This document shows positions 7,056 to 15,565 of a stretch of 22,552 bases of DNA, piece after piece. The notes beneath the pieces are model-generated. The model saw only the letters and a list, made by a program, of their open reading frames with translations. It was not told the origin of the DNA and made no database searches. Every line of letters starts with the position of its first letter. Within the stretch, counting starts at the first letter, position 1. Origin of the DNA: an uncultured Clostridia bacterium (GTDB taxonomy: Bacteria; Bacillota; Clostridia; Peptostreptococcales; Anaerovoracaceae); contig CAKQNZ010000013.1 in NCBI GenBank assembly GCA_934255435.1, forward strand, positions 1-22,552. The letters are read 5' to 3'. Both the position numbers and the translations under genes were made by a program.

Positions 7056-8087
7056 CTATTCTATTACTCTTGTGACTGCCAGTATACTGCCGCACTCTCT
7101 GACACTTGAAACACATATGCCCTTGCTGGCATTGGCTGCATGGACGATCTTGCCGTTCCCCATATATATCGCTATGTGTCCATGATATGTTATCAGATCT
7201 CCCGGCTTCGCCTCGGCAAATGATATCTGCTTGCCTGCCTTGGCCTGGGCATATGCTGTTCTTGGCAAGGATATGCCGAATTTAGCGAATATGCTCTGTA
7301 CGAATCCTGAGCAGTCCGCTCCGTTGGTAAGACTGGTGCCTCCGTATACATAAGGATTGCCACAGAATTGGAGTGCATAGTTCACTACTGAGCTTCCACT
7401 GCCGCTGCCAAGGATCTTTCCTTCTCCGCTGGTGCCCCATTCGGTATCCTTAGGTCTGTCCTTTGTACCTTTAGTCACTATCTTTGCAACAGCCTCTCTT
7501 ACAACAGTCCTGTCTATCTCTTCAGCTGCTGTCACAGCGCCGTTTACGCTTGTCATGGCGTCGGTGACAATCTGGCTGCCGGCTTCCCCGCTACGTGTCA
7601 CTTTGCTCTGGTCCTTGTAAAGTTTATCGCTTTCATCGTAGGTCTTGCCTGCATTTATTTTCTTCAGGCTGCCTTTTTCAGAATTTATCGTGACACTGAA
7701 CAGGGGCTCTTCGCCGCTGTTCTTCTCAAGGACATAGTTCACAGCTTCCTTCTCTGTCATGACTTCAGGTGCTTCCTCAAGACGTTTGAGTTCCTTTGTC
7801 TCCACACTGAGTTTCTTGTCTATGACTATGGAGTTGATCTGTGCACCTTCCGGGGAGTATTCATCAATAACATCCTGAACGACATTCTCTGCAGTCTTCT
7901 TGTCTTTGACAAGAGCTATCTCCTTGCCGTCTGCCTTCAGCACATATGGTTCGGATATCTTGGTCCCGTCTGCATACACTGCATACGGCTTGGTCAGATC
8001 CAGAAAAACAACTACACCTGCCACCGCCAGTATCACTGCCAGTGATGCTATAAGCACAAATTTGCGATTTCGTATACTTTTGACCAT
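7056..8087 (-). CDS. Exported G5 / NlpC-P60 peptidoglycan hydrolase
   Basis: The product is 343 residues. A signal anchor spans about 9-30. A poorly conserved segment (35-125) is followed by a G5-like domain (about 130-210, with the SGEAGSQIV and IVTKGTKD signatures), a Gly/Ser linker, and an NlpC/P60 domain at 233-343. Catalytic residues are C259 in GADCSGFVQ, H304 in YHGHIAIYMG and H316 in KIVHAA. This family cleaves peptide stems of peptidoglycan, typically the D-Glu-diaminopimelate bond. The layout resembles clostridial cell-separation or germination-type hydrolases. The start ATG follows an AAGGA-type site at slightly long spacing. Terminators on both sides indicate a single-gene transcript. 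Confidence 0.9.
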   Translation of the reverse strand: MVKSIRNRKFVLIASLAVILAVAGVVVFLDLTKPYAVYADGTKISEPYVLKADGKEIALVKDKKTAENVVQDVIDEYSPEGAQINSIVIDKKLSVETKELKRLEEAPEVMTEKEAVNYVLEKNSGEEPLFSVTINSEKGSLKKINAGKTYDESDKLYKDQSKVTRSGEAGSQIVTDAMTSVNGAVTAAEEIDRTVVREAVAKIVTKGTKDRPKDTEWGTSGEGKILGSGSGSSVVNYALQFCGNPYVYGGTSLTNGADCSGFVQSIFAKFGISLPRTAYAQAKAGKQISFAEAKPGDLITYHGHIAIYMGNGKIVHAANASKGICVSSVRECGSILAVTRVIE

Positions 8088-8147
8088 GTGATTCTCTTTT
8101 CCTTAATAAACCCAAGTTGTAATTCAAAATACTATATTATTATACAG

Positions 8148-8185
8148 AAAACCACCCCGGTTTTAAATACAGAGGTGGTTTTTTT
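8148..8185 (-). terminator. Terminator downstream of hisC (both strands usable)
   Basis: AAAACCACC (8148-8156) pairs with GGTGGTTTT starting at 8174 and has T tracts on either side. On the minus strand it closes the glnA-serS-hisC run, 56 bp after the hisC stop. A TATAAT (minus strand, 8139-8144) directly after it could be the -10 box of the NlpC/P60 gene, though the matching -35 (TTTAAA) is weak. Confidence 0.7.
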
Positions 8186-8240
8186 CACATAATCTTCAAT
8201 TACATCTGTCAGTTTTAGTACTATCTTGCTGTCAGATGTA

Positions 8241-9344
8241 TCATTTTGCTGAAAGAACTTCGTCGAGTTTTTCGATGAAAAGCTTCATCTGTTCTTCTGT
8301 TCCTGTATTGACACGTATCCATGTCTCCCAGCCCCAGAGGTATCCCGGACGGATAACTACACCCTTTTTCTGGAGTTCTTCGAATACAGGCTGGGACGGA
8401 ACGCCGATGTTCATCCATGAGAAATTGGAGTACGATTTGAAGTACTCGAATCCTCTTTCTCTGAAGCAGCTTTCGAGATAGTCTATGGCTTTTTTGTTCT
8501 CAGCTGCCGCAAAATCCTTGTACTCGCTGTCCTTCAGAGCTGCTCTTGCTCCTGTCTGAGCCAGTCTGTTGACTCCAAGAGTCTGTCTGACTTTGTTCAT
8601 CTCTCCGGCTATCTCCTCGGATGTGATGATATACCCGAGTCTCACGCCTGCGATGCCGTATATCTTCGAGAAAGTCCTGAGCACTACAGTGTTCGGACGT
8701 TTCTTCATCAGATCTATACTGTTTTTCGGATATTCGTCATAAAGCTCAGCAAACTCATAATATGCTTCGTCCATGATGATGACTACATCATCCGGCACTT
8801 TGCTTATGAATGCATCCAGTTCTTCCTGCGTAGCGATGTTGCCTGTAGGGTTGTTAGGATTGCATATATATATCAGCTTGGTCCTGTCGTTTATGTGTTC
8901 CAGGAATCCGTCGAAGTCGAATTTCTGTCCCTTGAACGGTATCTTGTGCGCTTTTCCGCCCATGAGTCCTACTGAAATATTGTATATGTCGAAAGTAGGA
9001 TCTGTCACGATTATCTCATCGCCTTCGTTGATGAAAGTCAGGGCAATATCCCAGATGAGACCTTCGCCGCCGTTGCCTACGACGATGTTGCCCGGCTTCA
9101 CATCAAAATGTTCAGCCAGTTCGCCTACCAGGTCATATGCGGAAGCTTCAGGGTAGAAGTTGATATGCTCCACTTCGTTCTTTATAGCTTCTATCGCCTT
9201 AGGTGAAGGGCCGAACTGGTTCTCGTTCGATGCAAGTTTTTCTATACGCTCAAGGCCGTAGTCTCTTCTGACCTGTTCGACAGGTTTGCCTGCCACATAG
9301 GGTCTGAGCTGGGCCAGCTGTTTTCTGAATAAATCTTTGCTCAT
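8241..9344 (-). CDS. hisC: Histidinol-phosphate aminotransferase-like enzyme
   Basis: This 367-residue fold-type I PLP aminotransferase is of the HisC group. It transfers an amino group between glutamate and imidazole-acetol phosphate, and many members also act on aromatic keto acids. Key residues are the substrate-binding CNPNNPTG (161-168), D192 in MDEAYYEF, the PLP lysine K227 in TFSKIYG, and R235 in GVRLGY, with the carboxylate-binding Arg near the end in WIRVNTG. The start has AAGGAG well placed. It follows serS by 17 bp, so it is cotranscribed with serS and glnA. No other his genes are nearby, so a role in aromatic amino acid synthesis is as likely as one in histidine synthesis. Confidence 0.85.
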   Translation of the reverse strand: MSKDLFRKQLAQLRPYVAGKPVEQVRRDYGLERIEKLASNENQFGPSPKAIEAIKNEVEHINFYPEASAYDLVGELAEHFDVKPGNIVVGNGGEGLIWDIALTFINEGDEIIVTDPTFDIYNISVGLMGGKAHKIPFKGQKFDFDGFLEHINDRTKLIYICNPNNPTGNIATQEELDAFISKVPDDVVIIMDEAYYEFAELYDEYPKNSIDLMKKRPNTVVLRTFSKIYGIAGVRLGYIITSEEIAGEMNKVRQTLGVNRLAQTGARAALKDSEYKDFAAAENKKAIDYLESCFRERGFEYFKSYSNFSWMNIGVPSQPVFEELQKKGVVIRPGYLWGWETWIRVNTGTEEQMKLFIEKLDEVLSAK

Positions 9345-9361
9345 TTGTTTCTCCTTGGCTG

Positions 9362-10648
9362 TTATTTCCCCTGTTTCTTCTCTATCCTGTCAGTACCCAT
9401 GTATCCTCTGAGGGCTTCTGGTATCACAACTGAGCCGTCTGCCTGCTGATAGTTTTCCAGAATAGCTGCTACTGTCCTGCCTACTGCCAGTCCTGAGCCG
9501 TTGAGGGTGTGTACGAATTCCGGCTTGCCTTTTGTTTCCGGTCTGAACCTGATGTTGGCTCTTCTCGCCTGAAAATTCTCGAAGTTGCTGCATGAGGATA
9601 TCTCGACGTATCTGCCGTAGCTTGGCATCCATACTTCGATATCGTATGTCATCGCTGATGAGAATCCCAGGTCTCCTGTGGAAAGTCTTACGACTCTGTA
9701 CGGTATCTCAAGCTTCTTCAGCACATCTTCTGCCGCTGCTGTCAGTGACTCCAGCTCATCATATGAGTTCTCAGGTTTTACGAATTTCACCATCTCCACC
9801 TTGTTGAACTGGTGCTGTCTGATGAGTCCTCTGGTATCTCTGCCTGCGGAGCCTGCTTCTTTTCTGAAACATGGCGTGTATGCTGTATAATATACCGGCA
9901 GTTCGCTCTCATCAAGGATCTCGTTCATCCTGAGGTTCGTGACAGGTACTTCTGCTGTAGGTATCAGGAAAAAGTCTTTTGCAGGCACATGGAACATATC
10001 ATCTTCGAATTTAGGGAGCTGTCCTGTACCTGTCATGGCGTCTCTGTTCACCATGAACGGAGGGAGTATCTCTGTGAACCCGTGTTCCTCCGTGTGGAGA
10101 TCCAGCATGAAGTTTATCACAGCTCTTTCCAGCTTTGCTCCAGGACCTTTATATACAGTGAATCTTGTCCCTGCTATCTTTGAAGCTCTTTCAAAGTCCA
10201 GGATATCAAGCTCCGTTCCGATATCCCAGTGGGCTTTCATCTCAAAGTCAGCCTTTGCAGGTTCGCCCCATTTTCTCAGTTCCACGTTGTCTGAATCGTC
10301 TGCTCCCACCTGTACATCTTTGAAAGGTGTATTAGGTATCTGCAGCAGTGCGTTTCTGAGGTTTTCTTCGACTTCACTGACCTTACCGTCAAGTACTTTG
10401 ATATCCGCAGAAAGCTTTCTCATCTCGGCCATAAGCTCAGTGGTGTCCTTGCCTTCTTTTTTCATTACAGGTATCTTCTTCGAAGATGTACTCTGTCTGT
10501 TTTTCATCTGCTCTACTTCAGCAAGCAGCGCACGTCTTTCTTTATCGTATTCTCTTACCCTGTCTATACCGTAATCGCCGTGACCTCTGGACTCTACTGC
10601 TTTCTTCACATTGTCGAAGTCATCACGTATTCTCTTGATATCAAGCAT
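9362..10648 (-). CDS. serS: Seryl-tRNA synthetase
   Basis: This 428-residue class II aminoacyl-tRNA synthetase charges tRNA-Ser (and tRNA-Sec where present). The N-terminal arm (about 25-105) is the long antiparallel coiled coil that grips the tRNA variable arm. Class II motif 2 is seen in [20 protein letters not shown] and motif 3 in [17 protein letters not shown]. Length is typical. GGAGG lies six bases before the ATG. It begins 19 bp after glnA and ends 17 bp before hisC. No T-box leader is seen, which fits its internal position in an operon. Confidence 0.97.
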   Translation of the reverse strand: MLDIKRIRDDFDNVKKAVESRGHGDYGIDRVREYDKERRALLAEVEQMKNRQSTSSKKIPVMKKEGKDTTELMAEMRKLSADIKVLDGKVSEVEENLRNALLQIPNTPFKDVQVGADDSDNVELRKWGEPAKADFEMKAHWDIGTELDILDFERASKIAGTRFTVYKGPGAKLERAVINFMLDLHTEEHGFTEILPPFMVNRDAMTGTGQLPKFEDDMFHVPAKDFFLIPTAEVPVTNLRMNEILDESELPVYYTAYTPCFRKEAGSAGRDTRGLIRQHQFNKVEMVKFVKPENSYDELESLTAAAEDVLKKLEIPYRVVRLSTGDLGFSSAMTYDIEVWMPSYGRYVEISSCSNFENFQARRANIRFRPETKGKPEFVHTLNGSGLAVGRTVAAILENYQQADGSVVIPEALRGYMGTDRIEKKQGK

Positions 10649-10667
10649 TTCAATCCTCCGCTTTTAT

Positions 10668-12584
10668 CTAAAATAAGTTTTTCTTGTATGTTATGTAAAG
10701 ATCTCTGAGCTCTTCGACTTTTGCCTGCATCTCAATCTGCAGATCTGATGCTGTATCGTAGTCTTTGCTGTCCAGGGCCTGTACTATCTTTGACATCAGA
10801 CACTTCTCGTCAAGAGTGTCTCTGCCCAGCTGGTTCCTGAGTCTCTGTATCATTTCCCAGTAGTGTCTGTCATAGTCCACACAGTCCAGATCATCGTGAG
10901 CCTTGCTGCATGATCTGAGCAGATCCATGTTGTCCGGGATTATCCTGTTTCTGAGCTCCATGACCCACTGTTCCAGTACAGCTTCTCTGTATGATTCCAG
11001 TGTCAGGTCTGTCATGACGTCGTCCCGTCTGAATATGTCCAGTTTTTCAGGATATTTGTCGAATGCACAGATATTTTCCCATACTGTATTAGGTGCCTTG
11101 CCGAAAAAACAGTCTCTTTCATCCTGTGTATATTCTTCGAAAACGTCTTTTTCACTTCTGTACACTCTGTCTTTTTCGAGGTAGAAGTCATCTTCGCCGT
11201 ATTCCTTGGAAATGGACTTTTCAAGTTCATCAGGCGTCTTGCCGTTTTCAAGAGTCTCCTTGATACCATCCAGCATCGCCATGTATGAGGCGGCCATGAC
11301 AAGGTATGTATTGCTCTTAGGGTTAGGCGCTCTGAGTTCGAATCTGGTAGCCATCGGATTGCCGATCTCTCTTACCAGGCCTACCAGTACTGTCCTGTTT
11401 CTCGACGGCAGCTTGGCGCTGTGTCCCAGCGACGTCACTGTGCAGACAGGTGCTTCGTATCCAGGCTTGAGTCTGTTGAGGGAATCATTGCTGGAGCTTA
11501 CGAACGGATTAACAACATCGTAGTTTTTGAGCAGTCCCATGAGCGCTCCGAATCCTACAGGGCTCATGAAGTCTTTTTCAGGCTCTGCTGTAGAGAATAC
11601 ATTCACCATCCTGCCGTCTTTCAGCTTTGCTGCAACGCCCATATGCGTATGTTCGCCGTTTCCTGCTACGCCTTCCATCGGTTTTGCCATGAAAGTGACT
11701 TCAAGTCCATATGTCCTGAATATATCTCTGACAACGTACTTGATATGGTTCTCGTTGTCGGCTGCCTGTACAGCTGACGAATATTTCCAGTCTATCTCCA
11801 GCTGCTCCATGACATGGTCGTAGTTTCCGGAGTTGCCCAGTTTGGCTTTTACACCGCCTACTTCCTTGTGTCCCATCTCCATCTCGAAACCGTACTTCTG
11901 CAGTACCAGCATCGCTTCTTCAAGAGCTGTCCTTACCGGTCCTGTAGTCCTCTTCCAGTACTGCTCCTTGAGCATCTGTGCTGTGGAAAGCTGCTCTCTG
12001 TCGGCATCATCGTCCGGTGTTTTCACCCAGAACTCCAGCTCTGTGGCAGCTGTTATGGAAAGGCTCTCTATATCATCCACGCTGTCTATATCGAGATATT
12101 CGAATACATATGGATTCTTTCTGAGCAGATCCATCAGATCCTGCTTGAAGTTGTATATGGCATCTCTGAGTATCACTCTTGAGCCTACTCTCGCAGAATC
12201 ATTGTGCACCAGAGACGACGGTATCCTCAGTGTTCCTACCGGAAGGCCTGTCACCGGATCCGGATAGTTGAAGTTGTGATCGACAAACCAGTTCACTGTC
12301 GTATCCGGTATTATATCCACTTTCGCATTGTTCAGTTTTGCTATCTTCGGTAATACTACACTCGATCCATCAGTCTGTACACCGTCTCTGAGGAATTTGC
12401 CTATATCTTTAAGAAATTCCTCTACCGGTATCTTCTCGTCGGTATCGTGTCCGCCAACGTCAATTCCAACCAGGGAAACGAATTTTACTTCAGGATGTGC
12501 CTTGAGTATTTCGGTGATCTCCCCCTCGCTGTGCTTATCGGCCGGCAGGGTATATAACATTTTGTCCAAATCGTACTTGAGCAT
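10668..12584 (-). CDS. glnA: Glutamine synthetase, long form with C-terminal extension
   Basis: It makes glutamine from glutamate, ammonia and ATP. The catalytic core (about 95-450) keeps recognisable signatures: TELEFW (E182, E184), GHKEVGG (E241), NGEHTHMG (H312, H314), RLKPGYEAP (R371), NRTVLVGLV (R396 region) and RFELRAPNP (E416, R418). These are divergent from ordinary GSI, for example GHKEVGG in place of HHEV and GNGEHTH in place of GSGMH. At 638 residues it is about 190 longer than GSI and shorter than GSIII. The extra C-terminal part (450-638) is charged and mostly helical. I see no adenylylation-site tyrosine motif. The start has AAAGGAGG well placed. It heads a run with serS and hisC; a terminator separates it from the upstream UPF0182 operon. 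The promoter was not clear to me. Confidence 0.9.
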   Translation of the reverse strand: MLKYDLDKMLYTLPADKHSEGEITEILKAHPEVKFVSLVGIDVGGHDTDEKIPVEEFLKDIGKFLRDGVQTDGSSVVLPKIAKLNNAKVDIIPDTTVNWFVDHNFNYPDPVTGLPVGTLRIPSSLVHNDSARVGSRVILRDAIYNFKQDLMDLLRKNPYVFEYLDIDSVDDIESLSITAATELEFWVKTPDDDADREQLSTAQMLKEQYWKRTTGPVRTALEEAMLVLQKYGFEMEMGHKEVGGVKAKLGNSGNYDHVMEQLEIDWKYSSAVQAADNENHIKYVVRDIFRTYGLEVTFMAKPMEGVAGNGEHTHMGVAAKLKDGRMVNVFSTAEPEKDFMSPVGFGALMGLLKNYDVVNPFVSSSNDSLNRLKPGYEAPVCTVTSLGHSAKLPSRNRTVLVGLVREIGNPMATRFELRAPNPKSNTYLVMAASYMAMLDGIKETLENGKTPDELEKSISKEYGEDDFYLEKDRVYRSEKDVFEEYTQDERDCFFGKAPNTVWENICAFDKYPEKLDIFRRDDVMTDLTLESYREAVLEQWVMELRNRIIPDNMDLLRSCSKAHDDLDCVDYDRHYWEMIQRLRNQLGRDTLDEKCLMSKIVQALDSKDYDTASDLQIEMQAKVEELRDLYITYKKNLF

Positions 12585-12636
12585 ATATCTGCCTCCTTTG
12601 TTTTGTATTTTATTTGTAAATCATGGACTGTTTACT

Positions 12637-12685
12637 AAAAAGCAGGACACTTCCCGCCGACTTATCCAGCGACAGGAATGTCCTG
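12637..12685 (-). terminator. Terminator of the UPF0182 operon
   Basis: On the minus strand CAGGACA (12685-12679) pairs with TGTCCTG (12649-12643), followed by CTTTTT. Within the plus-strand sequence CAGGA-ATG-TCCTG (12673-12685) can form a competing small hairpin. It lies between the UPF0182 gene and glnA. Confidence 0.7.
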
Positions 12686-12695
12686 ACCTGTTTAT

Positions 12696-15545
12696 TTATT
12701 TGCCTAACATATCGAGATACTTTTCAAGCTCCTTGAGATGATCGCCATATCCCGACCAGTCTCCGTTCTTCTGGGCTTTCTGTGCATCGCTGAAAGCACT
12801 CTGGGCTTTCTTGATTATCTCGCTCTGGCTCAGAGTCTTGTCGTTTTTGTTTCCGGCTGTACTACCGCTGCTGCCTCCGGAAGTTTCTTCGACACTGCCT
12901 TCGCCGAACAGTTTGTTCAGTGCTTCAGCAAGTGTTGACTCATATGCGATATTGTCATTGTATGCCACTATGATACGCTTTACTTCCGGTATGCTGGAAT
13001 TAGTCGCTTCCAGATATACCGGCTCTATATAGAGCAGTGAATCTTCGATAGGTACAACGAACATATTACCTCGGCTGTACTTGGAGCCGGATGAGTCCCA
13101 GAGAGAAAATTCTTTTGATATTTCTGTATTCTGGTCTATCTGGGCCTCCACCTGCATCGGTCCGTATACCGTCTTGCTTTTAGGCATCTGATAAAGTATC
13201 AGCTCTCCGTAATTGTCGCCATCATTCCTTGCGACCAGAAGACCCATGAGATTTTTCTTCTCATTCGGCGTGAACGGTATGGAGCTGACGAATTCCGCCT
13301 GCTTCTCTCCCGGCAGCTTCATGATGTAGTAGTTAGGCTTCATCGCCTGTTCCTCCGTACCGTATATCTCGCTGGAGATCTGCCAGAGGTCTTCATCCTG
13401 ATAGAATACTTTGACATCGTTCATGTGATATCTCTGATACACCTTCGCCTGTATGTTCAGAAGAGTGCTCGGATATCTTATATGTGCCTTTATACCTTCA
13501 GGCATCTTGCTGAAATCCTTGAAAAGATCCGGGTATATCTTTTTGAAAGTCTGCGCTATAGGGTCTGTGTCATCCACGATATAGTAATCGGTGGTGCCGT
13601 TGTATGCATCTATAACAACTTTGACAGAATTCCTGATGTAGTTCGTCGTGCTGCCTTTCTCTGAATCATACGGCTCGGAATAAGGGTACATGGATGTGGA
13701 AGTGTATGCATCTATGATCCAGTACAGCTTGCCGTCCACAGTCACCATGTACGGTGAATCATCATAAGAAAGATACGGCATTATCTTGCGTACTCTTTCT
13801 TTGATGTTCCTGTTCACCAGTATCTTCGAATCGCTCTTGATATTGCTGGATACCAGCATCTTGAGACTGCGCTCCTTCACTGCGAACATGAATCTGTTCA
13901 GCGGGTTCAGCTTTATCCCGGCGCTGCCTTCGTATCTCGTGTACTTGTTGGTGTTGCCGTCCGGATAGTCGAATTCATCTTCCGATGTATTGGCCAGCGT
14001 GTAGTTGTTGGTCAGTTCACCGAAATATATCTCCGGCCGTGTTATCTTGATCTCGCTGACGTCGGATTCCGGCGGTATGCCGCCTATGAGCATATCCGGC
14101 TGTCCGCTGGCGGTTATCTTGTCTACTCTCGACAGCGTTATGCCGTATCCATGAGTGTATTTGAGATGCTTGTTGAGCCAGGTGTCGTGTATCTTTGATT
14201 CGTCTATTTCTCTTGCCGACAGGAAAGTCTGAGTGTATTCACCGTTGACCATGTATCTGTCGACATTGACATCGTTGAAATTGTAATACTGTTTGATGTT
14301 CTGCAGCTGGTTGTAGTAAGTCCTGGCAGGGTCATAGTCGTTTATCCTGATGTTTGAGATGGTATCCATATTGTTGCTGATATCATCGCCGTCCAGGTCC
14401 GAGCTTGCCTTGAAAGTCTTGCGGTCCACACCGTCTATGCCGTAGGCGTACTGTGTATATTCTATATTCCTCTCAAGGTATTTGCTTTCTTTGTTTATTT
14501 CATCAGGCGTTACAACAAGGTTCTGCACAAGTATACCGGCACCTGCTCCGAGGAGACTCACGCATATCATGACAACAGGCACTGCTGCGACAGCCTTCAC
14601 GTTACGCTTCGATATGCCTGCTGCAAAGCCTATGGCTGCCAGCACTGAAAGTCCCATCAGTATCCTGTATACCCAGAGCGTCACATTGACGTCTGTGAAA
14701 CCGGCGCCATATACAGTGCTGCTGCTGCTTCCGAAAAGCATATCGTACTGTTTCAGGAAAAAATGTACTCCCACCATTATGAAAAAGAGCACTCCTACGA
14801 TGGTGAGCTGTTTTTCTGCAATGGATATGAGCATCCTGAAGTTCCTGTCGTCCAGCTGTCTTTTCGGTCTGCGGCTTTTCTGTCCTCCGAAGATACCTCC
14901 TGCGAACTTGCCGAATATATCTCCGGCATTGCCAGAGCCTCTGCCGTCAGACTGTGTATCACTGCTGTCTGTTCTGACCTCCTCGAATACCTGAGGCGGT
15001 CTCATAGAAAGAAGGATCACATAATAGATGAGTGTCAGCGCTGCAAATGCTATGAGAAGAAGTATTATTATCTGATTGAGTTCTTCTATGAATGTCAGCC
15101 TGAATATATAGAATGCATTATCCAGACCGAACAATGGATCCTTGATATCAAAGTCCGTACTGTTGCTGAACTGCAGGAACTGGAACCACAGCTTCGTCAC
15201 AGCAAAATATGTCGTGATGATGCCGTAGACTGCAGCAAGTCCCCATGTGATCAGGTTCAGATGGAAATGATCAGTTTCGTGATTCGATTTGACTTTTTTG
15301 AAATATCCTCTCTTGAGGAATTTGAGATAAACATACGCCAGGAATGTGACGATGATAAATGCAGGTATCCCTATCTTGAGCTGTGTGAACAGCTTAGTGA
15401 AGAATACCGAAACGTAATTCAGTTCTCTGAACCAGAGAAAATCTGTAAGGAATCCTATAATAGCGAGAAACAGCAGTATGATGACCACCACTGCCACGAT
15501 CAGCCCCTTCAGGCCCAGTCTTCTCTTTTTACCTTCTTTTTTCAA
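12696..15545 (-). CDS. UPF0182 family polytopic membrane protein
   Basis: This is a 949-residue member of the UPF0182 (COG1615) family, whose function is not established. About seven membrane segments fill residues 1-340, with the typical N-terminal LKGLIVAVVV and DFLWFRELNY signatures. A cytoplasmic insert (about 190-235, Gly/Ser/Arg-rich) interrupts them. A large domain of about 590 residues follows, probably outside the cell, with VTPDEINKESKYLERNIEYT and WLNKHLKYTHGYGI, both characteristic of the family. The last 60 residues are Ser/Gly linker plus a short helical end. The start is TTG with GAGGAGGGG just upstream; no nearby ATG fits. The gene begins 20 bp after the zinc-ribbon gene and ends the operon. 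Confidence 0.9.
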   Translation of the reverse strand: MKKEGKKRRLGLKGLIVAVVVIILLFLAIIGFLTDFLWFRELNYVSVFFTKLFTQLKIGIPAFIIVTFLAYVYLKFLKRGYFKKVKSNHETDHFHLNLITWGLAAVYGIITTYFAVTKLWFQFLQFSNSTDFDIKDPLFGLDNAFYIFRLTFIEELNQIIILLLIAFAALTLIYYVILLSMRPPQVFEEVRTDSSDTQSDGRGSGNAGDIFGKFAGGIFGGQKSRRPKRQLDDRNFRMLISIAEKQLTIVGVLFFIMVGVHFFLKQYDMLFGSSSSTVYGAGFTDVNVTLWVYRILMGLSVLAAIGFAAGISKRNVKAVAAVPVVMICVSLLGAGAGILVQNLVVTPDEINKESKYLERNIEYTQYAYGIDGVDRKTFKASSDLDGDDISNNMDTISNIRINDYDPARTYYNQLQNIKQYYNFNDVNVDRYMVNGEYTQTFLSAREIDESKIHDTWLNKHLKYTHGYGITLSRVDKITASGQPDMLIGGIPPESDVSEIKITRPEIYFGELTNNYTLANTSEDEFDYPDGNTNKYTRYEGSAGIKLNPLNRFMFAVKERSLKMLVSSNIKSDSKILVNRNIKERVRKIMPYLSYDDSPYMVTVDGKLYWIIDAYTSTSMYPYSEPYDSEKGSTTNYIRNSVKVVIDAYNGTTDYYIVDDTDPIAQTFKKIYPDLFKDFSKMPEGIKAHIRYPSTLLNIQAKVYQRYHMNDVKVFYQDEDLWQISSEIYGTEEQAMKPNYYIMKLPGEKQAEFVSSIPFTPNEKKNLMGLLVARNDGDNYGELILYQMPKSKTVYGPMQVEAQIDQNTEISKEFSLWDSSGSKYSRGNMFVVPIEDSLLYIEPVYLEATNSSIPEVKRIIVAYNDNIAYESTLAEALNKLFGEGSVEETSGGSSGSTAGNKNDKTLSQSEIIKKAQSAFSDAQKAQKNGDWSGYGDHLKELEKYLDMLGK

Positions 15546-15565
15546 TAGTCCCCTCCTCTATACTT

